Shown one piece after another: positions 23,880-35,554 of a stretch of DNA of 64,000 bases. Both the position numbers and the translations under genes were made by a program. Positions within the stretch are counted from its first letter, which is position 1; each line of letters opens with the position of its first letter. Where the stretch lies: assembly GCA_023548195.1 (NCBI GenBank), contig JAJHZJ010000577.1, forward strand, positions 1,232,574-1,296,573, read 5' to 3'. A model generated the notes under the pieces. The model did not search any database. It saw only the letters and a program-made list of their open reading frames with translations, and was not told the DNA's origin. The DNA comes from Bettongia penicillata ogilbyi. Taxonomy: Eukaryota > Chordata > Mammalia > Diprotodontia > Potoroidae.

Positions 23880-24245
23880 TAAATAATGGACAAGCATTTG
23901 TTAAGTACCTATTATGTGCCAGGAACCATAATAGATACTGGGAATACAATAAAAAAAAATGAAATTACCTATCTTCAACAAGCTCATACCCTGCTAGAAA
24001 AAATAGCATGTACTATGTTTCAGTATATAAAAAAATGAATACAAGGTAATGGAGTGGAGCAGTTAAGGGAATGAGGAAAGGCTTCATGTGGAAGGCAGTG
24101 TTTGAGCTGAGTTTAGAAGGAAACAAAAGATTCTCTGGTAGAGGCAGAGGTAAGGAAAGGGCACAAAGCAAAGCCATGTTACATATAGCCATGTATAAAT
24201 TATCCATGAAAGACCAGAAAAGGTCAGTTATATATCAAGAAAAGG
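23880..24245 (+). repeat. Copy of the large unassigned repeat family (head end)
   Basis: Head 'gcatttgttaagtacctattatgtgccagg', 'actgggaatacaataa', 'ttcaacaagctcataccctgc', then 'gaggaaaggcttcatgtggaagg' and 'gagctgagtttagaaggaa'. The module order matches 41,570-42,140. Confidence 0.65.
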
Positions 24246-24534
24246 AGAAATAAATATACCTCTCAGACATTCAAAGAACCAAAGGAAAGATAACTGTGTA
24301 TTGGGTGTATGCCCCATGGAAGATTTATGAAAATGGGGAAAGGCACAGGATGGAAAAGTATGGAATGTTTGTAATCTGTGGTCAAAAATACTCACAAAGA
24401 TGACATTACAGGTCCATCTGAGTGTTTATTAAATGTAATAGGATATGCTTAAATCTGATTTGTGATTTCAGAGTTAGACAAATAATAAATGTATGTTAGT
24501 TTTATTTTCCTTTACAAAAACATATCTGAGTGAG

Positions 24535-24544
24535 CCAAGATGGT
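24535..24544 (+). promoter_or_regulatory. YY1-like site at an L1 5' end
   Basis: CCAAGATGGT resembles the CAAGATGGC YY1 site that sits at the 5' end of human L1. The same 10-mer class recurs at the same place in the two HAL1-like copies. This element is decayed and presumably inactive. Confidence 0.4.
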
Positions 24545-26410
24545 AGAACACAGGAGGCAATCTAGCTGAACTCTTCCAACATTTCCTTCCAAATAACTTT
24601 AAAAGAACTCATATCAAATTTTGGAGCAGCAGAGCAAACAAAAGGTCAGAGTGAGACATTTTCCCAGCCTACAACAATTTAGGAGATTGGCAGGTAAAAT
24701 TTGATAGGGTGGAAGATGACCCAAAAGGTAGCAGAGGCACCAGTGGTAGGCCTTGGAGGTAGCCGTGGCAGCATCAGGTTCAGGAGTTCTCAGCCCAGAG
24801 ATGATAAGGAGGTTGGACAAGTGGTCAGAAAGAGATTACAGGGGACTTGATGCTGTCACTGGATGTAGCTGGCACTGACTGGCACCTCTATTGTCCATAT
24901 GTTTGGGCCCTAGTTCCAACGCAAAGGAGAGTGCTGGTGGTCTCTCACCTACAAGAAAGTGGGACCCCTGGTTGGTTTCAAGGTGGAGAAGAGAACATAC
25001 AATTGTGACTGCAGAACAGCAAAGGACCAGGGCACAGTTTCAGGGCAAAGAGGAGTGCTAGTGCTTTATAGCTGCAGGGGGGCAGAACCCTGGAGCACAG
25101 ACCAAGACAGCAGCTACCACCCCTCTCTTCAAAAAACTGCAGACCCAGAGAACTTACTCTGAAAACAGAAACATGAAAAAGAATGATGCCTGGGATGGTG
25201 CCATCCCACCCCAAAGTGAGCTGAAACCTAGCTTTAACATAAAGTTCAAAGTCAAGAATTAAGCTGGATGAGCAAACAAGGAAAAAAAAATAACTTGAAA
25301 ATAAAAAGCTACTACAGTGGCTGGGAAGACCAAGACATAAACTCAGAAGAAAAAAAAACAGCACTGTTTTTAAGACAAAATCTTAAAGGAAAAAAGTTAA
25401 TTGGTCTGAAGCACAACAAAAATTCATAGAAGAGGTAAAGAAAAAGATGAGTGCTAGAGGAAGAATTGGGAAAAGAAATGAAAGTGATGCAAGAAAATTA
25501 TGAAAAGAAAACTAACAGCTTGGTAAAAGAGACACAAAAAATACTGAAGAAAATAATATTTTAAAAGATATTGGCCTAAGGGTAAAACAGGCACAATAAT
25601 ATGCTGAAGAAAGGAACTCCTTAAAAAGCAGAATTAGCCAAATGGAAAAATAGGTACAATAACTCATTGAAAACAATAATTGCTTAAAAATTAGAATTGG
25701 CCAAGTGGAAGCTAATGACACCAAAAGACATCAAGAAACAATAAAACTCAAAGAATGAAAAAATATAACAAAAAAATATAAAATATCTCATTGGAAAAAT
25801 AACTTACCTATAAAACAGACTGAAGAGAGATAATCTAAGAATTACTGAACTGCTTGAAAACCATGATGAAAAAAAGAACCTAGATACCATCTTTCAAGAA
25901 ATTATCAAACAAAATTGTCCTAATAGCCTAGACCAGAGGGTAAAATAGAAATTGAAAGAATCCACCCATCACCTTTGGGAAGAGATCCCAAAATGAAAAC
26001 TCACAGGAATATTACAGTCAAATTCCAGGCCAAGGAAAAAATACTGCAAGCAACCCGAAAGAAATAATTCAAATATCATGGAGCCAAAGTCAGGATAGCA
26101 AAAGATTTTTCAGTTTCTACACTAAAGAATTGGAGAGCTTGGAATATGATATTCTGGAGGGGAAAGGAGCTAGGATTACAACTAGATTGCAATTAAGAAT
26201 CATCTACCCAGTAAAACAGGATATAATCTTTTGAGGGGAAATGTGGACATCTAATGAAAAGGAGAACTTTCAAGAATTCCTGATTAAAAAAAAGTTGAAT
26301 AGAAAATTTGATATCAAAACACAAGATTCAAGAGAAGCATGAAAAGGAAAACATGAAATAATAATTGAAAGAGACTCAATAAAGTTTGTATTCCCATATG
26401 GGAAGATGAT

Positions 26411-26893
26411 GGTCATTTGTCCTTCACTTTCAAAGAGAACCAATGACATCACAGGATAATGTCTTGACTCATGGCAAACTGGATTTAAGGGAGGCAAAGT
26501 GGCAAAGTCCAGACAAAAGTCAGGATAACTGGAGATGACCCAAGAAGCCTTTGGCATCTTTGATTTCTGACCAAGCTCTAAGAGCTCCATAGCACCTGCT
26601 TCAGCCACCTTCATGGCCATTAGAGCAAATTGTTTCAAGCACCCATGCCACCAGGGGAATTTTTCACGTACTTAGGGTAGACATCTCCCTAACTTGCAGA
26701 TGGTTTTGCAGCCCCTCAGTTATCCTCAACCTGATTTATCCCATCTGCCAAGGCAGTTTACCAGGGTGTGGCTGCTGTGCCAGGTACAGCTTCTTGAGAA
26801 TTGAGTACCAGATGGACACCAAATGTAGATGAACAACCCTGAAAAATGGTTGGCAAGACCTCACACCAGAGGTGTTGGTCCTCCTTAGTATAA
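26411..26893 (+). mobile_element. 483-bp element inserted into the L1, with target duplication
   Basis: Flanked by GAAGATGAT on both sides (26,402-26,410 and 26,894-26,902). It starts 'ggtcatttgtccttcac', followed by 'agagaaccaatgacatcaca' and 'ggataactggagatgaccca', and ends 'ggtgttggtcctccttagtata'. The 'gaaccaatgacatcacaggat' and 'ggatgactggagatgaccca' modules recur at 63,645-63,760 and 61,660-61,690, so it is a dispersed family. I see no protein-coding content. It could be a SINE or a non-autonomous DNA element. Confidence 0.7.
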
Positions 26894-28590
26894 GAAGATG
26901 ATACATGTGACTCCTAAGAACTCCATCATTGTAAAGGCAAAGACGTCTACATAAACAAAGAGCATGAGTATAAATTAATTGGATTGGGATGATCTCAAAA
27001 ACAATGAAGAGGTAACAAAGAGGGATTTACTGGAAAAAAGGGAAAGGGAGAGGTAGAAAGGGGAAAATGTTCTCCCATAAAAGAAGCTTGCAAGAGTTTT
27101 TATAGTGGAGAGGGAAATGAGGAGGCAATACTTGAACCTCACTCTCATTGGAATTGGTTCAAAGAGGGAAGAAAAATATATATACGCATTCACTTGGATA
27201 TAGAAATCGATCTTACTCAACAGGAAAATAATAGAGGAAGGGAATAAAAAGGGAGGATGATAAAAGGAAGGACAGATAAAGGGAAGTAGTGGTCAGAAAG
27301 AATACAGACTTTTGAGGAGAGACAGGAGGTGGGGGGATAAACAGAAGAAAATAGAATGGAGGGAAGTATACAATAATCACAACTGTGAATGTGAATGCAA
27401 ATAGCTCACCCATAAAATGGAAGCAAAGATCAGAATGGACTAAAAAACAGAATTCAACAATATGTTATTACCAGAGATGAACCTGAAATAAAAAGACACA
27501 TACAGAGTTAAAATAAAAGAATGAAGTAGAATCTATTATGCTTCAGTTGAAGTAAAAGAGGTAGTGGTAGCAATCAGGATCTCAGACAAAGCAAAAGTCA
27601 AAACAGGCCTAATTAAGAGATAATCAGGGAACTACATTTTGCTAAAAAGTACCATAGACAAGGAAGTAATAATCAAATATTTTATAGTAAGTTTCTCTGA
27701 TAAAGACCTTATTACTTAAATATTTAGGGAACTGAGTCAAATTTATAAATATATGAGCCATTCCCCAAATGATAAATGGTCAAAGGATAAGAACAGACAG
27801 CTTTCAGAAGTCAAAGTTATTTATAGTTACATGAAAAAATTCTCTAAATCACTGTTCATTAGAGAAATTCAAATTAAAACAACTCTAAGGTACCACCTCA
27901 TATCTAACAGAAATCACAAATGCTAGAGAAGATGAAAAAAAAAATAGGACACTAATAAACTGGCAGAGTTGTGAACCACTTCAACCACTGTGGAGAACAA
28001 TTTGGAACTATATCAAAAAGGTCCTAAAATTGTGCCTACCTACCCTTTGACCCCATAATACCACAACTAGGTCTGTACCCTCAAAGAGATCAAAGAAAAA
28101 GGAAATAGACCTACGTGTTCAAAAATATTTACAGCAGCTCTTTTTGTGGGAGCAAAGAATTGGACATGGAAAGGATATTCATCAATTGCAGAATAACTTA
28201 AGAAGTTGTGGCATATGATTGTAATAAAGTCATATTGTGCTATAAGAAATTATGAGGTGGTGGTTTGAGAAAAAGTATGACATAACCAACGTGAACTGAT
28301 GCAAAGTGACATGAGAAGAACCAAGATATTGTTGTGCAGAAAAACAACAATTGTGTAATGATTATCAACTCTGAAAGACATGGCTGCGCCGATGGATACA
28401 AAGATCCAAGACAATTCCAAACAACTCCCGATTAAAAACTGCTATCCAACTCCAGAGAGAGAACTGATAAACTCAGAGTGCAAATTGGAATATAATAAGA
28501 TGCAAAAAGAAAAGAATATCCAAGACAAATTAATAATACATTTTAATAGTGTGTCATAGATATCTTAGAAGTTGGGGAAAAAATAAAAAT

Positions 28591-29720
28591 CACTCACTAG
28601 TGATTTTTGAGACAATTTTGAGACATTTTCGAGATAGTGAATTTTGAATAACGTGAAATCAAAAACGAACCTCAAAGTTGAACAAAGGTAAATCATTTTT
28701 ATTTTAGCCACACTACTGTTTTCCTTTAGCTGGCCTCCATTCCTGGAGTAGGAAGGCCAATAAAGGACTCTACCTAAACATAGAGAAGGGCCATAATAAG
28801 TGTTCACTGAATGACCAACAAAGTCACGAGAGGGAAAACCAAAACGCTGATTCTTTATCTTCTCTAAAGTTTGGCTTCTTAAGATTCTGCAGTAAAATTA
28901 TATTGGTTGATGTGTTGAATTGTTAATTTTCTTCTTGAGATTACTTTGATATCTAATATCACTTTAACCTTTTAACTTTTAGTTGTTGAATAAAGGATCT
29001 AGAATTTTGGATACACTTGTGCTTTCCAGATTGTGTTCAATGAATTTCTTTTCTGATGACTTTAATTAAATACTATGGCATTCTTTTTTTTTCTAACTCT
29101 ATGGTTTGAGTAATTGGTCTTATTACTTTAGGGTAATTACATCCCTGGCTGCTGACAGAAAAGAAACACAGTCCTTGACACACAGAACTTACAGCCTAGC
29201 TTAGAGCCAAGACATGAACACTTGAAACAATTACAGAACAAGATAGCATGTAATAAAGATCTAATTGTGAAGTAGAGACAGTAATTCTCATCAAAATCCT
29301 AACTAGTCTCTGATTCAAATTCTAAAGCTAAAGCAAGGAACAATACACTAAAAAAATCACAAATGAGCTATCACTTTTATCTGACTTGCTTTCAATGGCA
29401 ATTCTCCAATGAGGCATATGGGAAAATGCCAATCTAATATTTCAATTAAAATCAACTGATCTGGTAAAGTTCCAACTAAAGCCAGCAAATGAGTTAAAGC
29501 CATCAGCTCCTGCTAATTCTCTCAGATTAGTACCTCTTTTTTATCCTTATTGCCACCCTGTTATCATCCTCCCCTTCCGCCCTTAAGTAGAAGAGACAGT
29601 AAAGGCAAGAGTCTTACTAGTAGTTTGGCTATGAAAAGGGGAGCTACACAGGGTAACAGCTTCAACCACTGTAAAATTCAGGAGTGGGACTAGATGATCT
29701 GAAGAGTCTCTTCAAAATAT
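28591..29720. other. Intronic stretch, no gene seen
   Basis: No exon or confident repeat recognised. Confidence 0.5.
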
Positions 29721-29729
29721 AAATTCTAT

Positions 29730-30953
29730 TTATGACCAAACAAGAGACAGAGAACATTACAAAATGCAAAATGGATTGGTCTGATTACATTACATTAAAA
29801 GGTTTTGCACAAACAAAGCCAGTGCAATCAAGGTTAGAAGGGAAGCAGAGAGCTGGCAAACAATTTTTACTGCCAGTGTCTCTGATAAAGGCCTCATTTC
29901 TAAAATATACTGAGAACTGAGTCAAATTCATAAAAATACAAGTCAATGCCCAACTGAGAAATGGTCAAAGAATATGAGCAGGAAGTTTTCAGATGAAAAA
30001 ATTGAAGCTCTCAATAGTAATAGGAAAAAACACTCTAAATCACTATTAATTAGAGAAATGCAAATTAAAACAACTCTGAGAAACCACCTCATACCTACCA
30101 GATTGGCTAATATGACAAAAAAGGAAAATGATAAATGTTGGAGAAATGGGAAAACTAGAACACCAATGCATTGTTGGTAGTGTTGTGAACTGATTCAACC
30201 ATTCTGGAGAATGAGCTGGAACTATGCCCAAAGGGCTATAAAGCTGTGCATACCCTTTGATCCAGCAATACCACCACTAGGTCTATATCCCCAAAAGATC
30301 ATAACAATGGGAAAAGGTACCACATGTACAAAATTATTTACAGCAGCTCTTTTTGTGGTGGCCAAGAATTGAAAACTGAGGGGATGCCCATCAACTGGGG
30401 AATGGTTGAACAAGTTGTGGCATATGAATGTAATGGAATACTAGTCTGCTATGAGGAATGATGAGCCGGCAGATTTCAGAAAAATTTGGAAAGATCTGCA
30501 TGGACTAACGCTGAGTGAGGCGAGCAGAAGTAGAAGATTATTCACAGTAACAGCAACACTGTTCGATGCTATGACTGACTTAGTTCTCAGCAATACAATG
30601 ATCCAAGACAATCCCAAAAGGCTCATAACAAAAAAAAGCCATCCACAGTCAGAGAAAGAGCTATGGAGTCCAGATGCAGATGGAAGCACAGTGTTTTGAC
30701 TTTTTTTGTTGTTTTTTTCTTTCTCATGGTTTTCCCTTTTGTATGATTCTTCTCATGACATGAATGTGGAAATATGATTAATATGATTGTACAAAGATTG
30801 CTTGCTATCTTGAGGAGGAGACAGGGAGGGAAGGGGAAAGGAAGAGGGAGGGAGGGAGAAAAAACTGAAACTCAAAATCTTATAAAACTGAATGTTGAAA
30901 GCTATCTTTACATGTCAATGGAAAAAGAAAATAATATTAAGGGCGAAAAATAG
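29730..30953 (+). mobile_element. 5'-truncated L1 LINE with target duplication
   Basis: Flanked by AAATTCTAT at 29,721-29,729 and 30,954-30,962. The ORF2 C terminus is recognisable in broken frames: QNASFLKYTE-type start, NEKWSKN, then REMQIKTTLRNHLIPTRLANM and FDPAIPPLGLYP. The reading frame 30,451-30,699 corresponds to the ORF2 end. The 3'UTR is pyrimidine-rich, then purine-rich (30,820-30,860), and ends in an A-rich tail near 30,950. Confidence 0.88.
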
Positions 30954-31329
30954 AAATTCTATGATACTAATAATAACCAATTTCTATGGCAGTTTAAGGT
31001 TTGCAAAGTACTCTCTTCAGAACAACCCTATGAGGCAGGTAGGGCAAGTATTATTTTCCCTATTTTACAGATGAGGGTTGATTCTGACATGAACTGCTTG
31101 TGTGATCCTGGGCAAATAAACTCTCTTAAACTCTCAATAAGGCAACATTCTAAAAGAGTCTAAGTTGTAGAGAAGGTGCCAACATGCATCACTAGAAATT
31201 TTCTTCTCTGAGAAATACCAATGAAATCCCTGTCCCTATCTCTTTAGATGAGGAAGCTGAGTTTTGAAGAGGCTAGTATCACAGATAAAGAACTGAACTC
31301 CAGATACAAGAGATATAGAACAAAAGGCA

Positions 31330-32260
31330 GTTATGTAGAGAAAGGAGAATAAACAAGCTTGGCTAAAACACAGAGTAAGTAAAGGGGAATAATATGAGAA
31401 AAATGTAGATTTGTACCAAATTTGGAGTGCCTTAAATGCATGGTTAAAGAGAATGTATTTTGCCCTATAGGCTAGTCTTTCCAAAAGTGGGAGAGCCATG
31501 ATATAATCCCAAAGCATGCATGCTCAACCAATAGAAGGGTGGAAAAATGAATGTCGTTACACCCCTTGCTATGATCCTGGGGGTCTGAATCAAACACAAT
31601 GAGACCACTCCACTGACAGGCAAAATTCCACCCTGAATCCCAACATATTATATATTATCTTGTGATTCTGGTAGGCACCCCTACAGAAGCCAAGAAGAAA
31701 GGGTCAACACTGATGAACTCTGCAGAAAAATGAGGTAAGATGACTGAGAAAAAGTGTTTCTACTTTAGCAGTTAAGCACTTGTTAGTAATCTTTGAGAGA
31801 GCAGAGGAGCTTCAGGAGAGTAGTAGGGTCAGAAGTGAGATCTCAAGAAGATGAGAAATGAATGCGTGGTAGAGAGACAGTAATGACAGAAGAGTAGGAG
31901 TTTAACAGGGACAGAAGGAGGAGGTGATAATAGAAATTGGGACAGTGGCAGAATCAGAGGAAGACTTTCATTTTGCTTTGAGGTTCAAGAGATATGCATT
32001 TCTATATATAATGAGGAGTACACAGCACTCCACAGTAGATAAGGAGAAACTGAAAATAAGCTAGTTAAAGATGCAAAGAAACTCTGAGATGTGGAAGAAC
32101 TGACATAAGGGAGTTTACTGTAGTGGGAAAAAAAGGGAAATGAGGGATGGCATTATTCTCAGTAAAGTAGGAAGCAAAGTTTATTGAAGCAGGGGAGGTA
32201 TGAAGTTGGGGATTTGGGGAAAGTTAGATGGGAACAATAAATCCTCATAAATTAATAAAA
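31330..32260 (+). repeat. Copy of the large unassigned repeat family
   Basis: Degenerate modules: 'tttggagtgccttaaatgca', 'cctataggctagtctttcca', 'gagagcagaggagcttcagg', 'gagatctcaagaagatgaga', 'gcgtggtagagagacagtaa'. The order parallels the copy at 43,745-46,290. A short minus-strand CORE-SINE fragment lies just upstream (30,975-31,085). Confidence 0.5.
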
Positions 32261-32514
32261 AATAGTTTTTATATAGCAATGAAGGTCCAACTGAAATTAG
32301 GTAACATTGATTCAGAATGGACACAATTGTGAATTCCTTCAGCAGAGTTCAGTAGCTTAGGAACAGAATCAAAAGAAGGCAGATAATGGGGTGGCCAGAA
32401 TTGAGGCATGAACAGTGGAAAGGGATTCAAGGGTGAAGAACAGTTCTTTGTTGGATCACTTGGGATCAAGACTAGGAAAGACATAAAGAGAGAACAGGAT
32501 AAGGCTGGATTTTA

Positions 32515-32725
32515 ACTCAAGAAGATGAATGAGCATTCCTGACTCCAGCCCTAGATACTTCCTAGCTATGTGACACTGGGCAATTAATTTAACCCCTTTT
32601 GCTTCAGTTTTCTCATCTGTAAAATAAGCTGGAAAAGGAATGGCAAACTACTCCTGTCTCTTTGCCAAAAAAACCCCAAATGGGATAACAAAGGGTTGGA
32701 AACAACTGAACAACAAAAATTACTA
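32515..32725 (+). repeat. RTE-tailed SINE
   Basis: 'gctatgtgacactgggcaat', 'cttcagttttctcatctgta', 'gctggaaaaggaatggcaaa', 'tttgccaaaaaaaccccaaa', 'gggttggaaacaactgaacaacaa'. The final block is the RTE/Bov-B-like 3' tail, indicating mobilisation by an RTE LINE. Confidence 0.85.
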
Positions 32726-32789
32726 TAATGTCAGTTTCATTTCTAGCCATGAAAAGCTTAAATAACACTCAGTACTATTAGATTCTGTC

Positions 32790-32965
32790 CTAAGAAAGAA
32801 TCTTAATAGAAGTAGGCCAACCTTCTCATTTCACAGGGGAGGAAACTGAGACTTAGTAAGGTCGAATGACCTGCCCAAAGTTAAATAGCCAGTTAGTGAA
32901 AGAAGTCAAACTAGCACTCCCATTTCCTGGATCTTAGTTCAGTATCTTTATGCTATATCATGATG
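32790..32965 (+). repeat. Old mammalian interspersed repeat ('gaggaaactgagac' type)
   Basis: 'acaggggaggaaactgagacttagtaaggt', 'gacctgcccaaagttaaatagccagttagtg', and 'cccatttcctggatcttagttcag'. A similar fragment is at 34,145-34,290. Confidence 0.55.
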
Positions 32966-33979
32966 CTGTAAATGATCAAGCTTAGCTTTGAAATCCTTTT
33001 TCCTAATAGAAATTCATTTACATGTAAATATTATGCCTATGTACTACAGATTGGCAGAGCTACAAAAGACTGGTGTAATAAAAATATTTAGTTTGATGAC
33101 AGATTATATCAAGTTCAGATCTATTGCAGCAGAGAAGCATACTGGAAAAAAAAAATATGTAGAATAACAGCAGGTTCCAGAGTAAGTTTCATATACTGAG
33201 CATATCAGATACATTTTTCTTATTTCTCTGGTGCTATGATTGTGACATAGCTCAGTCTTCCTAATATTCAATAATCAGATTCTCTTTCTACTATTTTCAG
33301 TAACTTAAATTTATTGATGAGTAAAATAGGAATAGAAATCTGAGAATACTTCCTTCTAACTTCTGGATATATAACTCAACAAATTAATGCCTTCACAAAT
33401 ATAAATCAGTTGACTCATTATTCAATGACACCATTTTCCTTGGTTACTGAAGGAATACAGAAAAAATTCTCCCTCTAAAATGACTGATTATGATTGGAAA
33501 AAAAAAAAGCCAAGCCTTTCATGCTTTCAGGATGTCATTTAAAAGCGTTAGTACTTATGGAAAACTTTGATTAATAATTTTCAAAACTTTTTTTAACATA
33601 CATTAACTCAGAAATCTTTCTGAGCCGGATGACCAATAATGTTATCTTTGTTTCTCAGGAGTAAGAGCTTTAAACTTTATGTTCCAGACAGTGGATCACA
33701 AAACATGGCTAACGATACCTCCCTAAACTGATGGTCCACAGGTAAGTTTCTTGTATGTTGATGTTTATGGCAGGATAATGTCTGTAATCTCATATCTGCC
33801 AAAAATGAGTAATTTTGTAATCATTTAATAAAATGACTACCATTTTCATCTTAGTACATATAGGGTCTTTCTCATCATTAATTCTGATGAGATTTACCTT
33901 GGGTACCAAGTAGGAGCAGGTGGGCTAAGTGACCTACATTACCTTTGATTCTTCTAAAGCAACTGTGCTACAGAAAACT

Positions 33980-34095
33980 AAATTTTGAGCTACTTGAAGG
34001 GCACAGATGCTTTTTTTTCCCTCTTCTTGTGTCCGAGTCTTTAACACCTGGCATATAGAAGATTCTTAATAAATGCTTGCTCACAGACCGAAAAT
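33980..34095 (+). mobile_element. L2 LINE 3' tail
   Basis: 'gagctacttgaagggcacag', 'acacctggcatatagaag', 'cttaataaatgcttgctcac'. Short and 5'-truncated. Confidence 0.7.
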
Positions 34096-34290
34096 GCATT
34101 ACATAATTGATTACAAGTCAGAAAGTTCTCACATAATCACAATATCATAACATCATAAATTTAGAGAGAGAAAGGTCCTTATGGGTCATTTGGTATAAAT
34201 GTACCATTTTACACATGAGAAAACTGAGGTTCAGAAGTTTAAATGACTTGACTCAGGTCATACAATGACATGGTCTGACTCTAAATGGAA

Positions 34291-35554
34291 GAATTTTTTC
34301 CATAGTAGAGAGTCTACAGGCCTCAAAATAGAACCCTGATTCCCTAAAAGGCACTGTCTGTTCTTGTGTCTAGGTAATATTTAATGACATGTATTTACTA
34401 ATGCTAATTAATTTTGTGCAGTAATATGCAATTGTAACCAAAGATATAGAGCTACTGATGATGAAATTCTTACTTTAAGTACTCAGGAAAGAACTATCCT
34501 CAAGACATTTTGTGCCTGACAAACACTTAAGTCCTCACTTCTACCAAAAGAAATGTTACTTGAGTCCAAGAAAACATAAAAAAGAATTATTAAAAGTCTC
34601 AATCATGAAAAGTCTGTTTTTAGAGCCGAGAATCTAATTTAAAGAATCTCACTCCTGCCAAAATATTTTGAAGTATTCCAATATTTTGTTGGAGCCAAAG
34701 AACAATGTCCACATCTCAAGAAATAAAAGATCTAAAACCATCCTACTGGGCAAAAAGTAGTTTTTCTAAGAAGATAAAAGGTTTCCAAGTAGGTTGCTGT
34801 CCTTCCCAAGCTATAAATTACACAGTAAACACAGGAAGAATGAGGTGTTGTCATTAAGCTTACAAAATCCAGAAAAAGAGGACACTACTTTAATCAATTA
34901 TAGAAGCCAAAGTCAGGCTCCAGATCCTAATGATAAGAGGATTAGCAGGTTAAGAAACTAAAGGAGTTCCCAGTCTTGCTAGAAATGAGGTGTCAAGATG
35001 ATTATGGTGAACTGAGAGAATATCAATCACTCAGTTCCCAAGTTTTGTTTGTTTGTCTGTCTCTTTTTTATTCTGGGGCAGAGTGCACTGGGGAACTCTT
35101 TGGTTCATTAGACAAGAATGGTAGAATTATAAATGTAACTCATTAAAATGAAGTCCTCAACAAATAAAATTACAGTAGGCAAACCCAATGAAAGAGAAAT
35201 TAAGCTTTCTAGAAAATACCCTTAAAAGAAAGAGCTGAGAATATCTGAGTAGTGTATTAATCATAAAAACCTATAATAATTAAAAATGGAAGAATGTGGT
35301 AAATAGACTAAGGGTGGTCTTAGAATGGGGAAGATAATAAGTTCAAGTTCTGTCTTTTGACACATACTAGCCATAGGTTAAGTTTCAACTTCTCAATGCC
35401 CTAGAAAAGTCTCTAGGGCATCCTAACAATATTTTATTCACAATAATAATTTTAATATTTTTTTAAAAAACTAATACTTTAATAACAAATTATCAATCTG
35501 TATAAGTGAATAGTTTTTACTGCCAGGAGTTTCCCATGTAGAAGAGATGGGAAG
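34291..35554. other. Intronic stretch, no gene seen
   Basis: No exon or confident repeat recognised. Confidence 0.5.

Larger units (their letters stand above)
24528..28590 (+). mobile_element. L1 LINE with 5' end, ORF1 and endonuclease remnants; reverse transcriptase deleted
   Basis: Begins with 'gtgagccaagatggtagaacac' (the L1/HAL1 5' end seen again at 37,128 and 58,037). A decayed ORF1 runs about 25,440-26,340. A purine-rich stretch (27,000-27,370) follows. An ORF2 endonuclease remnant starts near 27,385: N-V-N-ANSSPIKWKQRSEWTK, corresponding to the NINGLNS-IKRHRLA-W block. It continues through HRVK-K-, then VAI-ISDKAKVKTGLI. Near 27,685 the frame jumps to the ORF2 C terminus (PNDKWSKDKNRQLSE; QIKTTLRYHLIS; 3' half with F-P-LGLYP). 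The reverse transcriptase domain is missing. The element is interrupted by an insertion at 26,411-26,893. Confidence 0.8.

Noticed and set aside
24978..25364. 128-codon minus-strand reading frame
   Set aside because: It lies antisense to the L1 5'UTR/ORF1 region, has low-complexity Leu/Ser/Phe composition, and no domain.
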